NCBI GenBank assembly: GCA_000985875.1
Contig: CCRI01000002.1
Location: 248,001-312,000, forward strand
Direction of reading: 5' to 3'
DNA length: 64,000 nt
Source of the DNA: Neorhizobium galegae bv. officinalis
GTDB lineage: Bacteria; Pseudomonadota; Alphaproteobacteria; Rhizobiales; Rhizobiaceae
In this document: piece by piece, positions 37,398 through 47,044 of the stretch
Position numbering within the stretch: the first letter of the stretch is position 1
How the letters are laid out: each line of letters opens with the position of its first letter
Notes under the pieces: generated by a model
What the model was told of the DNA's origin: nothing
Databases searched by the model: none
Seen by the model: only the letters and a program-made list of their open reading frames with translations
Position numbers and translations under genes: made by a program

Positions 37398-38516
37398 TCA
37401 AAATGCCGCCTCGTAGATAGCCAGGACATCGCCGACGCTCATTTCGGCCGGGTTGTTATCCATCAGCCGGCGGATCGCATGCGCCTCCGAAGCGTAGAGG
37501 GAAAGCTCGTCGTGCCTGGCACCGTGAGCCGCCAGCGACATCTGGATGCCAAGCGCTCCGCAAAAGTCGTATGCTGACGATCGCAACTCGTCCGGGGAGA
37601 GGTCCTCACCGAGACCGAGCGCTGCGGCCACTTCCGCGGTCTTGGCGGCAGCGACCGGCTGGTTGAAAGCCAGGACATGCGGGAAAACGATGGCATTCGC
37701 CAGACCGTGCGGCAGGTTGAGACGCGTGCCCAGTGGATAGGCGATCGCGTGGCCGGCTGCCGTATTGACCGGGCCAAGACAAATCCCACCGTAATAGGAA
37801 GCGAGCATCAGCCCTTCCCGGGCCTCCGTATCCTGCCCGTCCTTTACGGCCCGTGCCAGATATCGGCCAACAAGCCCGAATCCCATGCGCGCAAAGCCGT
37901 CGATCATCGGATGGGCGCGGCGGTTGGTAAAGGCCTCGACGCAATGAGCCATGGCATCGACGCCCGTGGCGGCGGTCACGGCCGGCGGCACCGAATAGGT
38001 CAGTTCAGGATCGAGCACTGCGAAATCCGCGATCATATGCGGGCTTTCAACCGCGATCTTGGTCCGCTTGACCGGATCGGTGATGAGCGAGCGGATCCCC
38101 GCCTCCGAACCGGTGCCCGCCGTGGTCGCGACCTGGGCAAGCCGCGTGCGGCGGCCGGCGACGCGATTGGGACCGGCAACGTCTTCGAGGGTCTGCTCGC
38201 AATCCCACAACACCGCGACAAGCTTGGCGACGTCCAATACCGATCCGCCACCGAGCCCGACGATCAGTTGCGGACGGGCGTCGCGGGCAGCCGCCAGCGC
38301 AGCGTCCAGCGTCAGGGTATCAGGCTCGCCCGGAATGGCGTCGAATACGGAATATCGGCCGGGTAACTGCAGGCGATCGGCGAAGCCGGCCGTGATCGGC
38401 GTCGCAATGACCAGGGTCGAGGCGACGTCGCCAGCCCAGGCGCCAACCTGGCTGATGGTACCGGCACCGACGGCGAGGCGCAGCGGCTGGTGGAGTGTGA
38501 TGGGTGCAATGGCCAT
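37398..38516 (-). CDS. Iron-containing alcohol dehydrogenase family protein
   Basis: 372 residues, dehydroquinate synthase-like fold. Cofactor loop VGLGGGSVLDVAKLVA; metal-site region DAMAHCVEAFTNR, NTAAGHAIAYPLG, NLPHGLANAIVFPHVL, where the His residues bind Fe2+ or Zn2+. Resembles maleylacetate reductase/glycerol-type members. The ATG has AAGGA upstream and follows PdxA2 by 10 bp. It could oxidise or reduce a hydroxy-acid intermediate of the acid-sugar route; the exact substrate is unknown. Confidence 0.88.
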   Translation of the reverse strand: MAIAPITLHQPLRLAVGAGTISQVGAWAGDVASTLVIATPITAGFADRLQLPGRYSVFDAIPGEPDTLTLDAALAAARDARPQLIVGLGGGSVLDVAKLVAVLWDCEQTLEDVAGPNRVAGRRTRLAQVATTAGTGSEAGIRSLITDPVKRTKIAVESPHMIADFAVLDPELTYSVPPAVTAATGVDAMAHCVEAFTNRRAHPMIDGFARMGFGLVGRYLARAVKDGQDTEAREGLMLASYYGGICLGPVNTAAGHAIAYPLGTRLNLPHGLANAIVFPHVLAFNQPVAAAKTAEVAAALGLGEDLSPDELRSSAYDFCGALGIQMSLAAHGARHDELSLYASEAHAIRRLMDNNPAEMSVGDVLAIYEAAF

Positions 38517-38526
38517 GACGCTTTCC

Positions 38527-39474
38527 TTATCGGCCCCCCGCCACGAGCTTGCGCGCGTAGGCGATGGCAGAATTCATGTTGCCGTGATTGGCGATCCCCT
38601 TGCCGGCGATATCGAACGCGGTGCCGTGATCGACGGAGGTGCGATCGATGGGCAGATCGACAGAAACGTTGACGGCCGTATCGAAGGCCACCAGCTTGAT
38701 CGGGATATGGCCCTGATCGTGATACTGCGCGACCACCAGGTCGAAGGCGCCGGAATAGGCCCGGTGGAAAACCGTATCGGCGGAAATCGGACCGTGAACC
38801 TCGATCCCTTCGGCGCGGGCAGCCGTAACGGCCGGTGCGATCTGGTCGTCGTCTTCCGTGCCGAAGAGGCCGTTTTCGCCGCAATGGGGGTTGATGCCGG
38901 CAACGGCGATGCGCGGACGCTCATAACCGATGCGCTTCAGATGCGCGTCACCGGCGCGGATCGTCGCCAGAACCCGTTCCGTCGTGGCGCGCCGGATAGC
39001 CTCCTGCAGGGAAACATGCGTGGAGACATGGATCACCTTCAAGCGATCGGACGCCAGCAGCATGTATGCCGCTGCCGAACCAGTGAGGCTGCGCAACATG
39101 CCCGTATGGCCATCGTAGTGATGGCCGGCAAGATTGAGCGCTTCCTTGTTGATGGGCGCCGTGACGATGCAGCCGATCGAGCCCGCCTCTGCATCGCGTA
39201 CGGCGCGCTCGATGAAGCGGAACGCGGCGTCGCCGGCGACCGCCGACAACTGCCCCCAGGGCAGAGGCGCTCCCTCCACCGGAAGGTCGACCACATAAGG
39301 CGTAAGATCGAGCGTGGCCCCCACCGCATCGCGCGCCGCCTCCAGCGTCGAAAGATTGCCATAGACCCGCGTTGCGGAGCGATCGGCCTCCGACATTTCG
39401 GCGAGCGCCTTGACTGTGATCTCCGGACCGACGCCACAGGGATCTCCCATGGTGATGCCAATGATATTGCTCAT
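38527..39474 (-). CDS. pdxA2: 4-phospho-D-threonate/D-erythronate 3-dehydrogenase
   Basis: 315 residues of the PdxA family. Seen: [19 protein letters not shown] at the N-terminus, [23 protein letters not shown] (substrate and metal site), ISADTVF and [14 protein letters not shown] (metal-binding Asp/His), and [17 protein letters not shown]. In PdxA2 the reaction is NAD-dependent oxidation of 4-phospho-D-threonate or -erythronate followed by decarboxylation to dihydroxyacetone phosphate. Association with the DUF1537 kinase and no pyridoxine genes argues for PdxA2 rather than vitamin B6 synthesis. The ATG at 39474 shares one base with the stop of the upstream gene and has GGGAG in front. Confidence 0.9.
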   Translation of the reverse strand: MSNIIGITMGDPCGVGPEITVKALAEMSEADRSATRVYGNLSTLEAARDAVGATLDLTPYVVDLPVEGAPLPWGQLSAVAGDAAFRFIERAVRDAEAGSIGCIVTAPINKEALNLAGHHYDGHTGMLRSLTGSAAAYMLLASDRLKVIHVSTHVSLQEAIRRATTERVLATIRAGDAHLKRIGYERPRIAVAGINPHCGENGLFGTEDDDQIAPAVTAARAEGIEVHGPISADTVFHRAYSGAFDLVVAQYHDQGHIPIKLVAFDTAVNVSVDLPIDRTSVDHGTAFDIAGKGIANHGNMNSAIAYARKLVAGGR

Positions 39475-40667
39475 CAAATTCTCCCGTCAGTCGCGTCTGC
39501 CCAGCCAGAAGCCAGGCTTACATATTTGATTGCCCGCCTGTGATAGGTATAGGCGATGTGCAGGGTCCCGTCCGGCGCTTCCAGTAGCCACGGATAGGAC
39601 ATTTCCTTGTTCCGACCATCGGTGGAATCGTTGGACAGGCAAGTGCCCGGCCCATCCTCGATCAGGATACGGACCGGGAAGCTGAACCCACCATCATTCG
39701 AGAGACAGACGCAAACCGGCGCGCGCGGCACGCCCCAGACGGGCACGCAACCACCTGTGGGATCGGCATCCGGCCTTTCGTCACTCTCGCCCAGTTCGTC
39801 ATAAAGCGAAGCACGACGATCGTCTGACTGATGAGAGTTTACCGGATTGCAGATCATCGCGAGCCGGCCATTGGCCAGGCGAATAGCCGCAATGGAGGAG
39901 TTGTTGTTCGGCACATCCGTTGCCTCGGGCACAGACCAGGATCTGCCGCCATCGGCGCTCTCGCTCCGGTAGACGAAATCCGCCTGCCTCCGGCGGAAAA
40001 ACGCCGCGTGACCGCCTGCCGGCAAGGCGACGGGACTCATGTGGACGCAGCCGGTCGATTGCGGCAATTCTTCGAGGCGCCAGGTTTTCCCGGCATCCAT
40101 CGAAATCCCGATGGCCGCCGTGTCATGGCTTCCATTCCACTTCTGGCCCGGCCGCTGAACGCAACGGAAGATCGGCAAAAGCCATGCTCCGTCGTCCCGC
40201 ACCGTCAGCGGGGCCCGGATGAAACATCCTTTCGGCAGTCCGAGGTAATCGCCCGCCTCGGCCGTCAGCCTTGTCGCGTCACCTTGATCACGCCGGATCT
40301 CGGCCATGCGGATACGGCATTCGTCCTGATTACCGGAAGGCTGCGACGTGTGGAAAAGCCAGAGCCGGCCATCGGGCGCGCTAAACAGAACCGGGTTCTG
40401 CTCGGAATGTGCGTCATCGAAGCTCAGCCTCTGCGGCGGACCCCAGAGGTCAGCGCCCGGTACGAGGACGGACGCGATAATGGATATGTCGGACTTGCCT
40501 TCCAGCGAGCCGCCGAACCAGGCGCAGATCAACGTGCCGTCGGGCAGGAGATGCAGGAAGCTTGCATGGTTCTGCACCATGGGGGAAGGCAGAAAGGCTT
40601 CGCGCCGGCCGGCGATCACCATCCGTACCGTGCCGGTCATTGCGGCCGCTATTTCGTCAGGGCTCAT
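39474..40667 (-). CDS. Sialidase-like BNR-repeat protein, probably cytoplasmic
   Basis: 397 residues, six-bladed beta-propeller of the BNR_2/exo-alpha-sialidase-like type. Three Asp boxes are visible: SMDAGKTW (189-196), SADGGRSW (237-244) and a partial SNDGGFSF (323-330). Family marks at the N-terminus are [21 protein letters not shown] and LEGKSDISI. There is no signal peptide, so it would act on an imported compound, unlike classical sialidases. The start has a strong GAGGAGA site. First gene of the leftward pdxA2-ADH operon and divergent from the transporter. True sialidase activity is not established for this branch. Confidence 0.8.
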   Translation of the reverse strand: MSPDEIAAAMTGTVRMVIAGRREAFLPSPMVQNHASFLHLLPDGTLICAWFGGSLEGKSDISIIASVLVPGADLWGPPQRLSFDDAHSEQNPVLFSAPDGRLWLFHTSQPSGNQDECRIRMAEIRRDQGDATRLTAEAGDYLGLPKGCFIRAPLTVRDDGAWLLPIFRCVQRPGQKWNGSHDTAAIGISMDAGKTWRLEELPQSTGCVHMSPVALPAGGHAAFFRRRQADFVYRSESADGGRSWSVPEATDVPNNNSSIAAIRLANGRLAMICNPVNSHQSDDRRASLYDELGESDERPDADPTGGCVPVWGVPRAPVCVCLSNDGGFSFPVRILIEDGPGTCLSNDSTDGRNKEMSYPWLLEAPDGTLHIAYTYHRRAIKYVSLASGWADATDGRI

Positions 40668-41096
40668 AAAGCTCTCCTCTCGTCGCTGAGAATTGCCAGA
40701 AACACAAAGTTGTCAAGTTTTATAATATGCATAAGCCGCAGCTTTCGGATACATCATTCAAATCAAGCCAATGTAAAATAATGATAATTTCGCGAGCAAT
40801 TTTTTCTCAAACAATAACACCGCAAAACAATTTGACAAAGTGCACGAGACAGAACATGGTTTGAAGGAGAATAACACAGGAGGAATAGGCGTTCGCGGTG
40901 CAGCGAAATATGTGGCCTGCCGTCAGAGGATTTCGGTCCAAGATCCGAACGCTCCACGACAGAGCCTCTAAATCGCCATCGCTCTTCCTTTACGGGTCGG
41001 CTCGCCAATCACCGAATAAGCCGTTCATCCACCGACCAAGGCAGGTCGACCGGAACGGTGCCTAATCAATTTATATTCACTCGGGAGGTGAACCAC
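40668..41096. promoter_or_regulatory. Divergent control region, sialidase-like operon / peptide-type ABC operon
   Basis: 429 bases with no convincing gene, and locally AT-rich compared with its surroundings. Two oppositely oriented TTGACA hexamers, at 40711-40716 (leftward) and 40833-40838 (rightward), may be -35 elements of divergent promoters, but no good -10 partner was found for either. The right end has the GGGAGG ribosome site of the binding-protein gene. A common regulator for both operons is likely; the GntR protein is the nearest candidate. Confidence 0.4.
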
Positions 41097-42593
41097 ATGA
41101 AGAAGATGCTGATGACCGCGCTGATCCTTGGATCTGCGCTTGCGCCCGCTTACGCAGGATCCGGCCCCATCAAGATCGTGCTGCCTGAAGAAGCCGATCT
41201 GCTGGAGCCTTGCATGGCGACCCGGTCCAATATCGGCCGTATCATCATGGAGAATGTCAGCGAAACGCTGACCGAACTGGACGTTCGCGGCAAGAAGGGC
41301 GTCATGCCGCGCCTTGCCGAAAAATGGGAACAGACCGCAGATGGCAGCTGGCGATTCCATCTCCGCCAGGGCGTCAAGTTCTCAAACGGGACGACGTTCG
41401 ACGCCAAGGACGTGAAGCACAGCTTCGACCGCGTGATGAGCGACAAGAACGCCTGCGAATCCCGCCGCTATTTCGGCGGCATGAAGATCAGCGCCAATGT
41501 CGTCGATCCCTATACGATCGATTTCAAGGCCGACCCGGCCCAGCCGATCCTGCCTTTGCTGATGTCGTTGGTGACGATCGTTCCGGAAGAAACCCCGCTC
41601 GCCTTCATTCGCGAGCCGATCGGAACCGGCCCCTATGCACTGAAGAACTGGACCCCGGGCCAGCAGATCGTGCTCGCCGCCCGCAGCGACTACTGGGGTG
41701 CCAAACCGCAGGTGACCGAGGCGACCTATCTCTTCCGCTCCGATCCGTCCGTGCGTGCGGCGATGGTGAAGGCCGGTGAAGCGGACCTTTCTCCGTCGAT
41801 CTCGCAGCTGGATGCAACCGATCCGAAGACCGACTTCTCCTATCTCGACAGCGAGACGGTCTATCTGCGTCTCGACCACAACATTCAGCCGCTGAACGAC
41901 GTGCGGGTTCGCAAGGCGCTCAATCTGGCCATCGATCGCCAGGCATTCATCGGCACACTGGTGCCGGATGGTGCAGTGCTGGCGACGGCGCTGGTTCCGC
42001 CGACCACGCAGGGCTGGAACCCGGACGTCAAGGTATTCCCCTATGATCCGGCAGCTGCCAAGAAGCTTCTCGCGGAGGCCAAGGCCGCCGGCGTGAAGGT
42101 CGATACGCCGATCACGCTGATCGCCCGCACGGCAAACTTCCCGAACGTCACCGAAATCATGGAAGCGGTTCAGTCGCAGCTCCAGGAAGTCGGCTTCAAG
42201 GTCGATCTGAAGTTCGTGGAAGTGGCCGAGCACGAGAGCTACTATTCCAAGCCCTTCAAGGAAGGTCGTGGCCCGATCATCGTTGCCGCCATGCACGACA
42301 ACTCCAAGGGTGATCCGTCCTTCACCATGTTCTTCAAATATGCCTCGCAGGGCACCCAGTCGGGCTTCTCCGATCCCAAGGTCGACGACCTGATAAAGCG
42401 GGCGTCCGCCGCAGTGGGCGATGAACGTGCAAAGCTCTGGTCGCAACTGATCGCCTACCTGCATGACGACGTTGTCGCCGACGGCCTCCTCTTCCACATG
42501 GTCGGCTTCTCGCGCGTTTCGCCGCGCATCGACTTCAAGCCGACCATCGCCACGAATTCGATGCTGCAATTGTCCGAGATCGGTATCAAATAA
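41097..42593 (+). CDS. ABC transporter substrate-binding protein, family 5 (dipeptide/oligopeptide/opine type)
   Basis: 498 residues with a Sec signal peptide (MKKMLMTALILGSALAPAYA). The SBP_bac_5 layout is clear: LTELDVRGKKGVMPRLAEKW, FHLRQGVKFSNGTTFDAKDV, GTGPYALKNW and VRKALNLAIDRQA. The ATG at 41097 follows GGGAGG at ideal spacing; a start 13 codons earlier would precede the signal peptide. Besides peptides, this family binds opines, nickel, glutathione and some oligosaccharides, so given the neighbours an acidic sugar or sugar-amino-acid conjugate is possible. Confidence 0.92.
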   Translation: MKKMLMTALILGSALAPAYAGSGPIKIVLPEEADLLEPCMATRSNIGRIIMENVSETLTELDVRGKKGVMPRLAEKWEQTADGSWRFHLRQGVKFSNGTTFDAKDVKHSFDRVMSDKNACESRRYFGGMKISANVVDPYTIDFKADPAQPILPLLMSLVTIVPEETPLAFIREPIGTGPYALKNWTPGQQIVLAARSDYWGAKPQVTEATYLFRSDPSVRAAMVKAGEADLSPSISQLDATDPKTDFSYLDSETVYLRLDHNIQPLNDVRVRKALNLAIDRQAFIGTLVPDGAVLATALVPPTTQGWNPDVKVFPYDPAAAKKLLAEAKAAGVKVDTPITLIARTANFPNVTEIMEAVQSQLQEVGFKVDLKFVEVAEHESYYSKPFKEGRGPIIVAAMHDNSKGDPSFTMFFKYASQGTQSGFSDPKVDDLIKRASAAVGDERAKLWSQLIAYLHDDVVADGLLFHMVGFSRVSPRIDFKPTIATNSMLQLSEIGIK

Positions 42594-42626
42594 TCAGCGG
42601 AAACCGATTTCCGATCACGATCAAAG

Positions 42627-42650
42627 GGCGGCGGGTACCCATCCGCCGCC
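42627..42650 (+). promoter_or_regulatory. Stem-loop between binding-protein and permease genes
   Basis: GGCGGCGG and CCGCCGCC pair in a perfect 8-bp stem with an 8-base loop in the 74-base gap behind the binding-protein gene. It has no T-tract. Likely lowers read-through into, or stabilises the message ahead of, the permease genes. Confidence 0.6.
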
Positions 42651-42667
42651 ACAATAGTGAGGGCGAC

Positions 42668-43582
42668 ATGCTCAGTTTCATTCGTAAGCGCTCCGTGGCG
42701 AGCTTGATTTCACTGGTCGGGCTGCTCGTGCTGGTGTTTTTCCTGTCCCGCCTGACGGGCGATCCGGCCGCCCTCTTCCTGCCCGTCGAGGCCTCGGCCG
42801 AAATGAAGCAGCAGTTCCGCGAGCTTCACGGGTTGAACGATCCGCTGATGGTGCAGTTCGGACGTTATGTCGGCGACGTGCTGACCGGGGATCTCGGTGA
42901 ATCGCTCCGCAAGGCGCGGCCGGCGCTGGGTGTGGTGACGGAAGCCTTCGTGTGGACGCTTTGGCTTGCCGTGATCACCATGTCGCTCGTCACGGCGGCC
43001 GCCATCGTTGTCGGTTCGCTCGCCGCTTTTCGTTCCGGCGGTTTCTTCGACCGGCTCTCCTCGATCATCTCACTCGTCGGCGCGTCGGTTCCCGATTTCT
43101 GGCTGGCCATCGTCGCGATCGTCGTCTTTTCCGTCAACCTCGCATGGCTGCCGACCTCCGGCACCGGCTCGATCCTGCACTGGATCCTGCCGATCGCCGT
43201 GCTGTTCGTCCGTCCCTTCGGTATCATCGTGCAGGTGGTGCGCGGCTCGATGATCGGCGCACTGTCCTCCGCCTACGTGAAGACGGCGCGCGCCAAGGGC
43301 GTCAAGGCCGGCCCGATCATCTTCATCCACGCCCTGCGCAACGCGATGCTGCCGGTCATCACTGTCATCGGCGACCAGGCGGCGAGCCTTTTGAACGGCG
43401 CCGTCGTGGTCGAGACGATCTTCGGTTTTCCGGGCGTCGGAAAGCTGATGATCGATTCGATCCTGCAGCGGGATTTCAACGTCGTCCTTGCCGCGATCCT
43501 GGTGACCGCGCTGGCGATCTTCCTCATGAACCTGCTGATCGACCTCGCTTATGCGCTTCTCGATCCGCGCATCCGTCATTGA
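42668..43582 (+). CDS. Dipeptide/oligopeptide-type ABC permease (DppB family)
   Basis: 304 residues, six helices. N-terminal part has FFLSRLTGDPAALFLP and MKQQFRELHGLNDPLMVQFG, and the EAA-like loop is YVKTARAKGVKAGPIIFIHAL followed by RNAMLPVITVIGDQ, as in DppB. Forms the membrane pore with the DppC-like partner that starts 11 bases downstream. Confidence 0.93.
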   Translation: MLSFIRKRSVASLISLVGLLVLVFFLSRLTGDPAALFLPVEASAEMKQQFRELHGLNDPLMVQFGRYVGDVLTGDLGESLRKARPALGVVTEAFVWTLWLAVITMSLVTAAAIVVGSLAAFRSGGFFDRLSSIISLVGASVPDFWLAIVAIVVFSVNLAWLPTSGTGSILHWILPIAVLFVRPFGIIVQVVRGSMIGALSSAYVKTARAKGVKAGPIIFIHALRNAMLPVITVIGDQAASLLNGAVVVETIFGFPGVGKLMIDSILQRDFNVVLAAILVTALAIFLMNLLIDLAYALLDPRIRH

Positions 43583-43593
43583 GGAGCGCAACG

Positions 43594-44517
43594 ATGAGTG
43601 TTTCCACCTCCGATACGACGATCACCCACGAGCCCCCCTTGCCGATCCGCATGGCGCGAATGCTCTGGGCCGACAAATTCGCGCTCTGCGCGGTCGTCTT
43701 CCTGCTCGTCATCATCGTGCTTGCGCTGGTCGGGCCGTCCTGGCTCGGTGAGCTCGCCACCAAGCAGAACCTGCGCGGCCGCAACCTCGCGCCGTTCGAC
43801 TGGAGCCGCGAATGGGTGTGGTGGATGGGGGCCGACGCGCTTGGCCGGCCGCTGCTCGCCCGCATCATCGTCGCGACGCAGAATACGATCATGGTCGCCG
43901 CCGGCGCGGTGATCCTGTCGTCGATCATCGGCACGCTGCTCGGTCTCATCGCCGGCTTTTCATCACCGCGCATTGGGCAGGTGATCATGCGCCTGGCGGA
44001 CGTGATCATGTCCTTCCCCTCACTGCTGATCGCCGTCATCGTCCTTTATCTCCTGGGTTCCTCGATCCTGAACCTGGTCGCCGTCCTGTCCATCACCCGC
44101 ATCCCCGTCTACCTCCGCACCACCCGCGCCGAAGTGCTGGAGATCCGCGAGCGGATGTTCGTGCAGGCGGCGCGGGTGATGGGCGCTTCGCAGAACCGCA
44201 TCCTGTTCCGCCACATCCTGCCGGTCGTTTTCCCGACGCTTACGACACTGGCGACGCTGGACTTCGCCTATGTCATGCTTGCCGAAAGCGCACTGTCCTT
44301 CCTCGGCATCGGCATCCAGCCTCCGGCGATCACCTGGGGGCTGATGATTTCCCAGGGGCGCCAGTATCTGACCAATGCCTGGTGGCTCTCGTTCTGGCCC
44401 GGACTGGCGATCATCATGACCACCCTGTCGCTCAACCTTTTGTCGAACTGGCTGCGCATCGCGCTCGATCCCGTTCAGCGCTGGCGCCTGGAAATGAAAG
44501 GCCGAAAGAATGGCTGA
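43594..44517 (+). CDS. Dipeptide/oligopeptide-type ABC permease (DppC family)
   Basis: 307 residues. DppC features: WMGADALGRPLLARIIVATQ near the N-terminus, the loop FVQAARVMGASQNRILFRHIL, and LAESALSFLGIGIQPPAITWG. The ATG at 43594 follows GAGG; the frame is open far upstream only as a shadow of the DppB-like gene. Overlaps the ATPase gene by 8 bp. Confidence 0.93.
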   Translation: MSVSTSDTTITHEPPLPIRMARMLWADKFALCAVVFLLVIIVLALVGPSWLGELATKQNLRGRNLAPFDWSREWVWWMGADALGRPLLARIIVATQNTIMVAAGAVILSSIIGTLLGLIAGFSSPRIGQVIMRLADVIMSFPSLLIAVIVLYLLGSSILNLVAVLSITRIPVYLRTTRAEVLEIRERMFVQAARVMGASQNRILFRHILPVVFPTLTTLATLDFAYVMLAESALSFLGIGIQPPAITWGLMISQGRQYLTNAWWLSFWPGLAIIMTTLSLNLLSNWLRIALDPVQRWRLEMKGRKNG

Positions 44518-46126
44518 GCACCTGCTGGAAGTCCGCAACCTCTCGGTCGAGTTCCATACTGCGGCTGGCGTCGTGCATGCTGTGCGCAATATCTCCTATC
44601 ATCTCGACCGCGGCGAAACGCTGGCGATCCTCGGCGAAAGCGGATCGGGCAAGTCAGTTTCGTCGGCGGCGATCATGAACCTCATCGACATGCCGCCCGG
44701 GCGGATCAGCACCGGGCAGATCCTGCTGGACGGCAAGGACCTGCTGACCATGCCGGCCCCGGCGCGCCGCGAGGCGAACGGACGGCGAATGGCCATGATC
44801 TTTCAGGACCCGCTCAGCCATCTGAACCCGGTCTATACCGTCGGATGGCAGATCCGCGAGGCAATGACGACCCATGGGATGCCGGCCGAACAGGCCCGAA
44901 GCGAAGCTGTGCGCCTGTTGACGCGGGTCGGCATTCCCGATCCGGAAGGGGCGATGGGCAAATATCCGCACGAATTTTCCGGCGGCCAACGGCAGCGGGT
45001 GATGATTGCGATGGCGCTTGCGCTGCGCCCCGACCTGCTGATCGCCGACGAGCCGACCACCGCGCTCGACGTGACGGTCCAGGCCGAGGTGTTGGCGCTC
45101 TTGAAGGAGCTGCAGCGGGAAACCGGCATGGGTGTGCTGATCATCACCCACGATCTCGGCGTGGTGGCCGAAATCGCCGATCGCGTGGTCGTCATGGAAA
45201 AAGGCGAGCTGGTCGAGACCGGCACGGTGCGCGAGGTCTACAAGAACCCGAGGCATCCCTATACCAAAAAGCTGATCGGCGCCGCCCCCGGAAAAGGCGA
45301 GATGCACATCGCGCAGCTTTCGGGCGAACCGCTGCTCAGCGTCCGGGACGTCCGCAAGCGCTACGGCTCCTTCGAGGCGTTGAAGGGCGTTTCGTTCGAC
45401 CTCAGGGCCGGCGAGACCATGGCGATCGTCGGGGAAAGTGGCTCGGGCAAATCGACTCTCGCCCGCGTTCTTCTAAGGCTGGACGAGCCCGATGCCGGCA
45501 CCGCGCACTGGAAGGGACGCGATCTTTTTCAGCTCTCGCCCTCCGAGCTCTACAAGCTCCGGCGTGATCTTCAGATGGTGTTCCAGGACCCCACGCAATC
45601 GCTCAATCCGCGCATGACGGTGTTCCAGCTCGTCTCCGAAGCATGGGTCATCCATCCCGACATTCTGCCGAAACGCCAATGGCGGGAACGGGTCGCGGAA
45701 CTGCTGGTGCAGGTTGGTCTTTCGGCCGAACACATGAGCCGTTATCCGCACCAGTTCTCGGGCGGCCAGCGGCAGAGGATCGCGATCGCCCGGGCGCTCG
45801 CGCTCGAACCACAACTGATCGTCTGCGACGAGGCGGTATCGGCGCTCGACGTGTCGGTGCAGGCCCAGGTCATCGCGCTTCTCGACAGGCTGCGCCGGGA
45901 CATGGGCATCTCCTTCATCTTCATCGCCCACGACCTGCCGGTCGTTCGCGACTTCGCGGACTACGTCATGGTCATGCAAAAGGGCGAAGTGGTGGAATTG
46001 GGAACGGTCCGGGAGATCTTCGAGGCGCCTCGTGAAGCCTATACAAAAGCGCTCCTGGCGGCGAGCCTCGACCCAGACCCGGATGTTCAGGCCGAACACC
46101 GGGCAGCCCGTCTCAAACGTGCATGA
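44510..46126 (+). CDS. Fused dual ABC ATPase (DppD-DppF type)
   Basis: 538 residues, two complete ATPase domains in one chain where many systems use two proteins. Domain 1 (about 5-255): Walker A GESGSGKSV, signature FSGGQRQRVMIAMAL, Walker B LLIADEPTTALD. Domain 2 (about 275-520): [36 protein letters not shown]. The first domain has V after the Walker A Ser instead of T and the second has DEA instead of DEP, small asymmetries common in this family. Energises the permease pair encoded just before. Confidence 0.93.
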   Translation: MAEHLLEVRNLSVEFHTAAGVVHAVRNISYHLDRGETLAILGESGSGKSVSSAAIMNLIDMPPGRISTGQILLDGKDLLTMPAPARREANGRRMAMIFQDPLSHLNPVYTVGWQIREAMTTHGMPAEQARSEAVRLLTRVGIPDPEGAMGKYPHEFSGGQRQRVMIAMALALRPDLLIADEPTTALDVTVQAEVLALLKELQRETGMGVLIITHDLGVVAEIADRVVVMEKGELVETGTVREVYKNPRHPYTKKLIGAAPGKGEMHIAQLSGEPLLSVRDVRKRYGSFEALKGVSFDLRAGETMAIVGESGSGKSTLARVLLRLDEPDAGTAHWKGRDLFQLSPSELYKLRRDLQMVFQDPTQSLNPRMTVFQLVSEAWVIHPDILPKRQWRERVAELLVQVGLSAEHMSRYPHQFSGGQRQRIAIARALALEPQLIVCDEAVSALDVSVQAQVIALLDRLRRDMGISFIFIAHDLPVVRDFADYVMVMQKGEVVELGTVREIFEAPREAYTKALLAASLDPDPDVQAEHRAARLKRA

Positions 46127-46162
46127 CACACCGCCGAGCGGCGGATAAGCGGAGTTGATTGA

Positions 46163-47044
46163 ATGACCAAAAATGCCTTTGTCGCGCTCGTGACCTGCTT
46201 CAACGAGGACGAGACGATCAACTTTGAGGCCACCCGCGCGCAGGTGCGCCGGCAGGTGGCGGCAGGCAACAACATCATGTGCGCCGGCACCAACGGCGAT
46301 TTCACGGCTCTCACCCACGAAGAAAAGATCCGCCTGACGGAACACGTGGTTGACGAGGTTGCGGGGCGCGCGAAAGTCATCGTCAATGCCGGGATGCCCG
46401 CCACTTTCGAGACGGTGCAGCTCGCCAAGGCGTTCGACCGGATCGGCGTCGATGGCATTGCCGTCATCACCCCCTTCTTCATCGCCTGCACCCAGGACGG
46501 ACTGGTCCGCCACTTCTCGACGGTCGCGGATACGGTCACGACGCCGGTCTACCTCTATGACATTCCCGCCCGGACCCAGAACCACATCGAACCGGCGACG
46601 GCAGCAAAGCTCGCCGGGCATGGCAATATCGCGGGGATCAAGGATTCCGGCGGCGCCCAGGAAACGCTGGCAGCCTACCTTCAGGTCTCGAAAGAAAACC
46701 CGGGCTTCGAGGTCTATTCCGGCCCGGACCATCTGGTCCTATGGTCGCTGCAGAACGGTGCTGCAGGCTGCATTTCAGGCCTCGGAAATGCCCTGCCCCA
46801 TGTGCTCGCCGGCATCCTCACGGCTTTCAACTCCGGCGACATTGCCGAAGCGGAGCGTCAGCAGGAGATCTATACCGCCTTCCGTACCGAGCTTTATGCT
46901 CTGGGCTTTGCGCCGGCCATGGTCAAGCGTTCGCTTTACCTTCAGGACAAATCGGTTGGCGCGAGCAGGCAGCCCGCCCTGCTTCCAGATGAAGCCCAGG
47001 ACGAGAAAATAAAGGCAATCCTGAAAAGGTACGATCTGCTGTAG
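46163..47044 (+). CDS. DapA/NanA-superfamily aldolase
   Basis: 293 residues, TIM barrel of the dihydrodipicolinate synthase family. The Schiff-base Lys is at 160 (AGIKDSGG) and the proton-relay Tyr at 132 (YLYDIPART). The usual GTTGE loop reads AGTNGDFTAL, with Asp for Glu, which argues against lysine biosynthesis and for a catabolic aldolase or dehydratase acting on a 2-keto-3-deoxy sugar acid or a sialic-acid-like compound. It ends the transporter operon, 36 bases after the ATPase. With the sialidase-like protein and PdxA2/kinase it suggests cleavage of an imported acid sugar to pyruvate plus a short aldehyde (inference). Confidence 0.85.
   Translation: MTKNAFVALVTCFNEDETINFEATRAQVRRQVAAGNNIMCAGTNGDFTALTHEEKIRLTEHVVDEVAGRAKVIVNAGMPATFETVQLAKAFDRIGVDGIAVITPFFIACTQDGLVRHFSTVADTVTTPVYLYDIPARTQNHIEPATAAKLAGHGNIAGIKDSGGAQETLAAYLQVSKENPGFEVYSGPDHLVLWSLQNGAAGCISGLGNALPHVLAGILTAFNSGDIAEAERQQEIYTAFRTELYALGFAPAMVKRSLYLQDKSVGASRQPALLPDEAQDEKIKAILKRYDLL

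Noticed and set aside
38527-39474. PdxA for vitamin B6 synthesis
   Set aside because: The gene lies with a DUF1537 kinase, a GntR regulator and a transporter and has no pdxJ, ksgA or surA neighbour, which fits the PdxA2 catabolic branch better.
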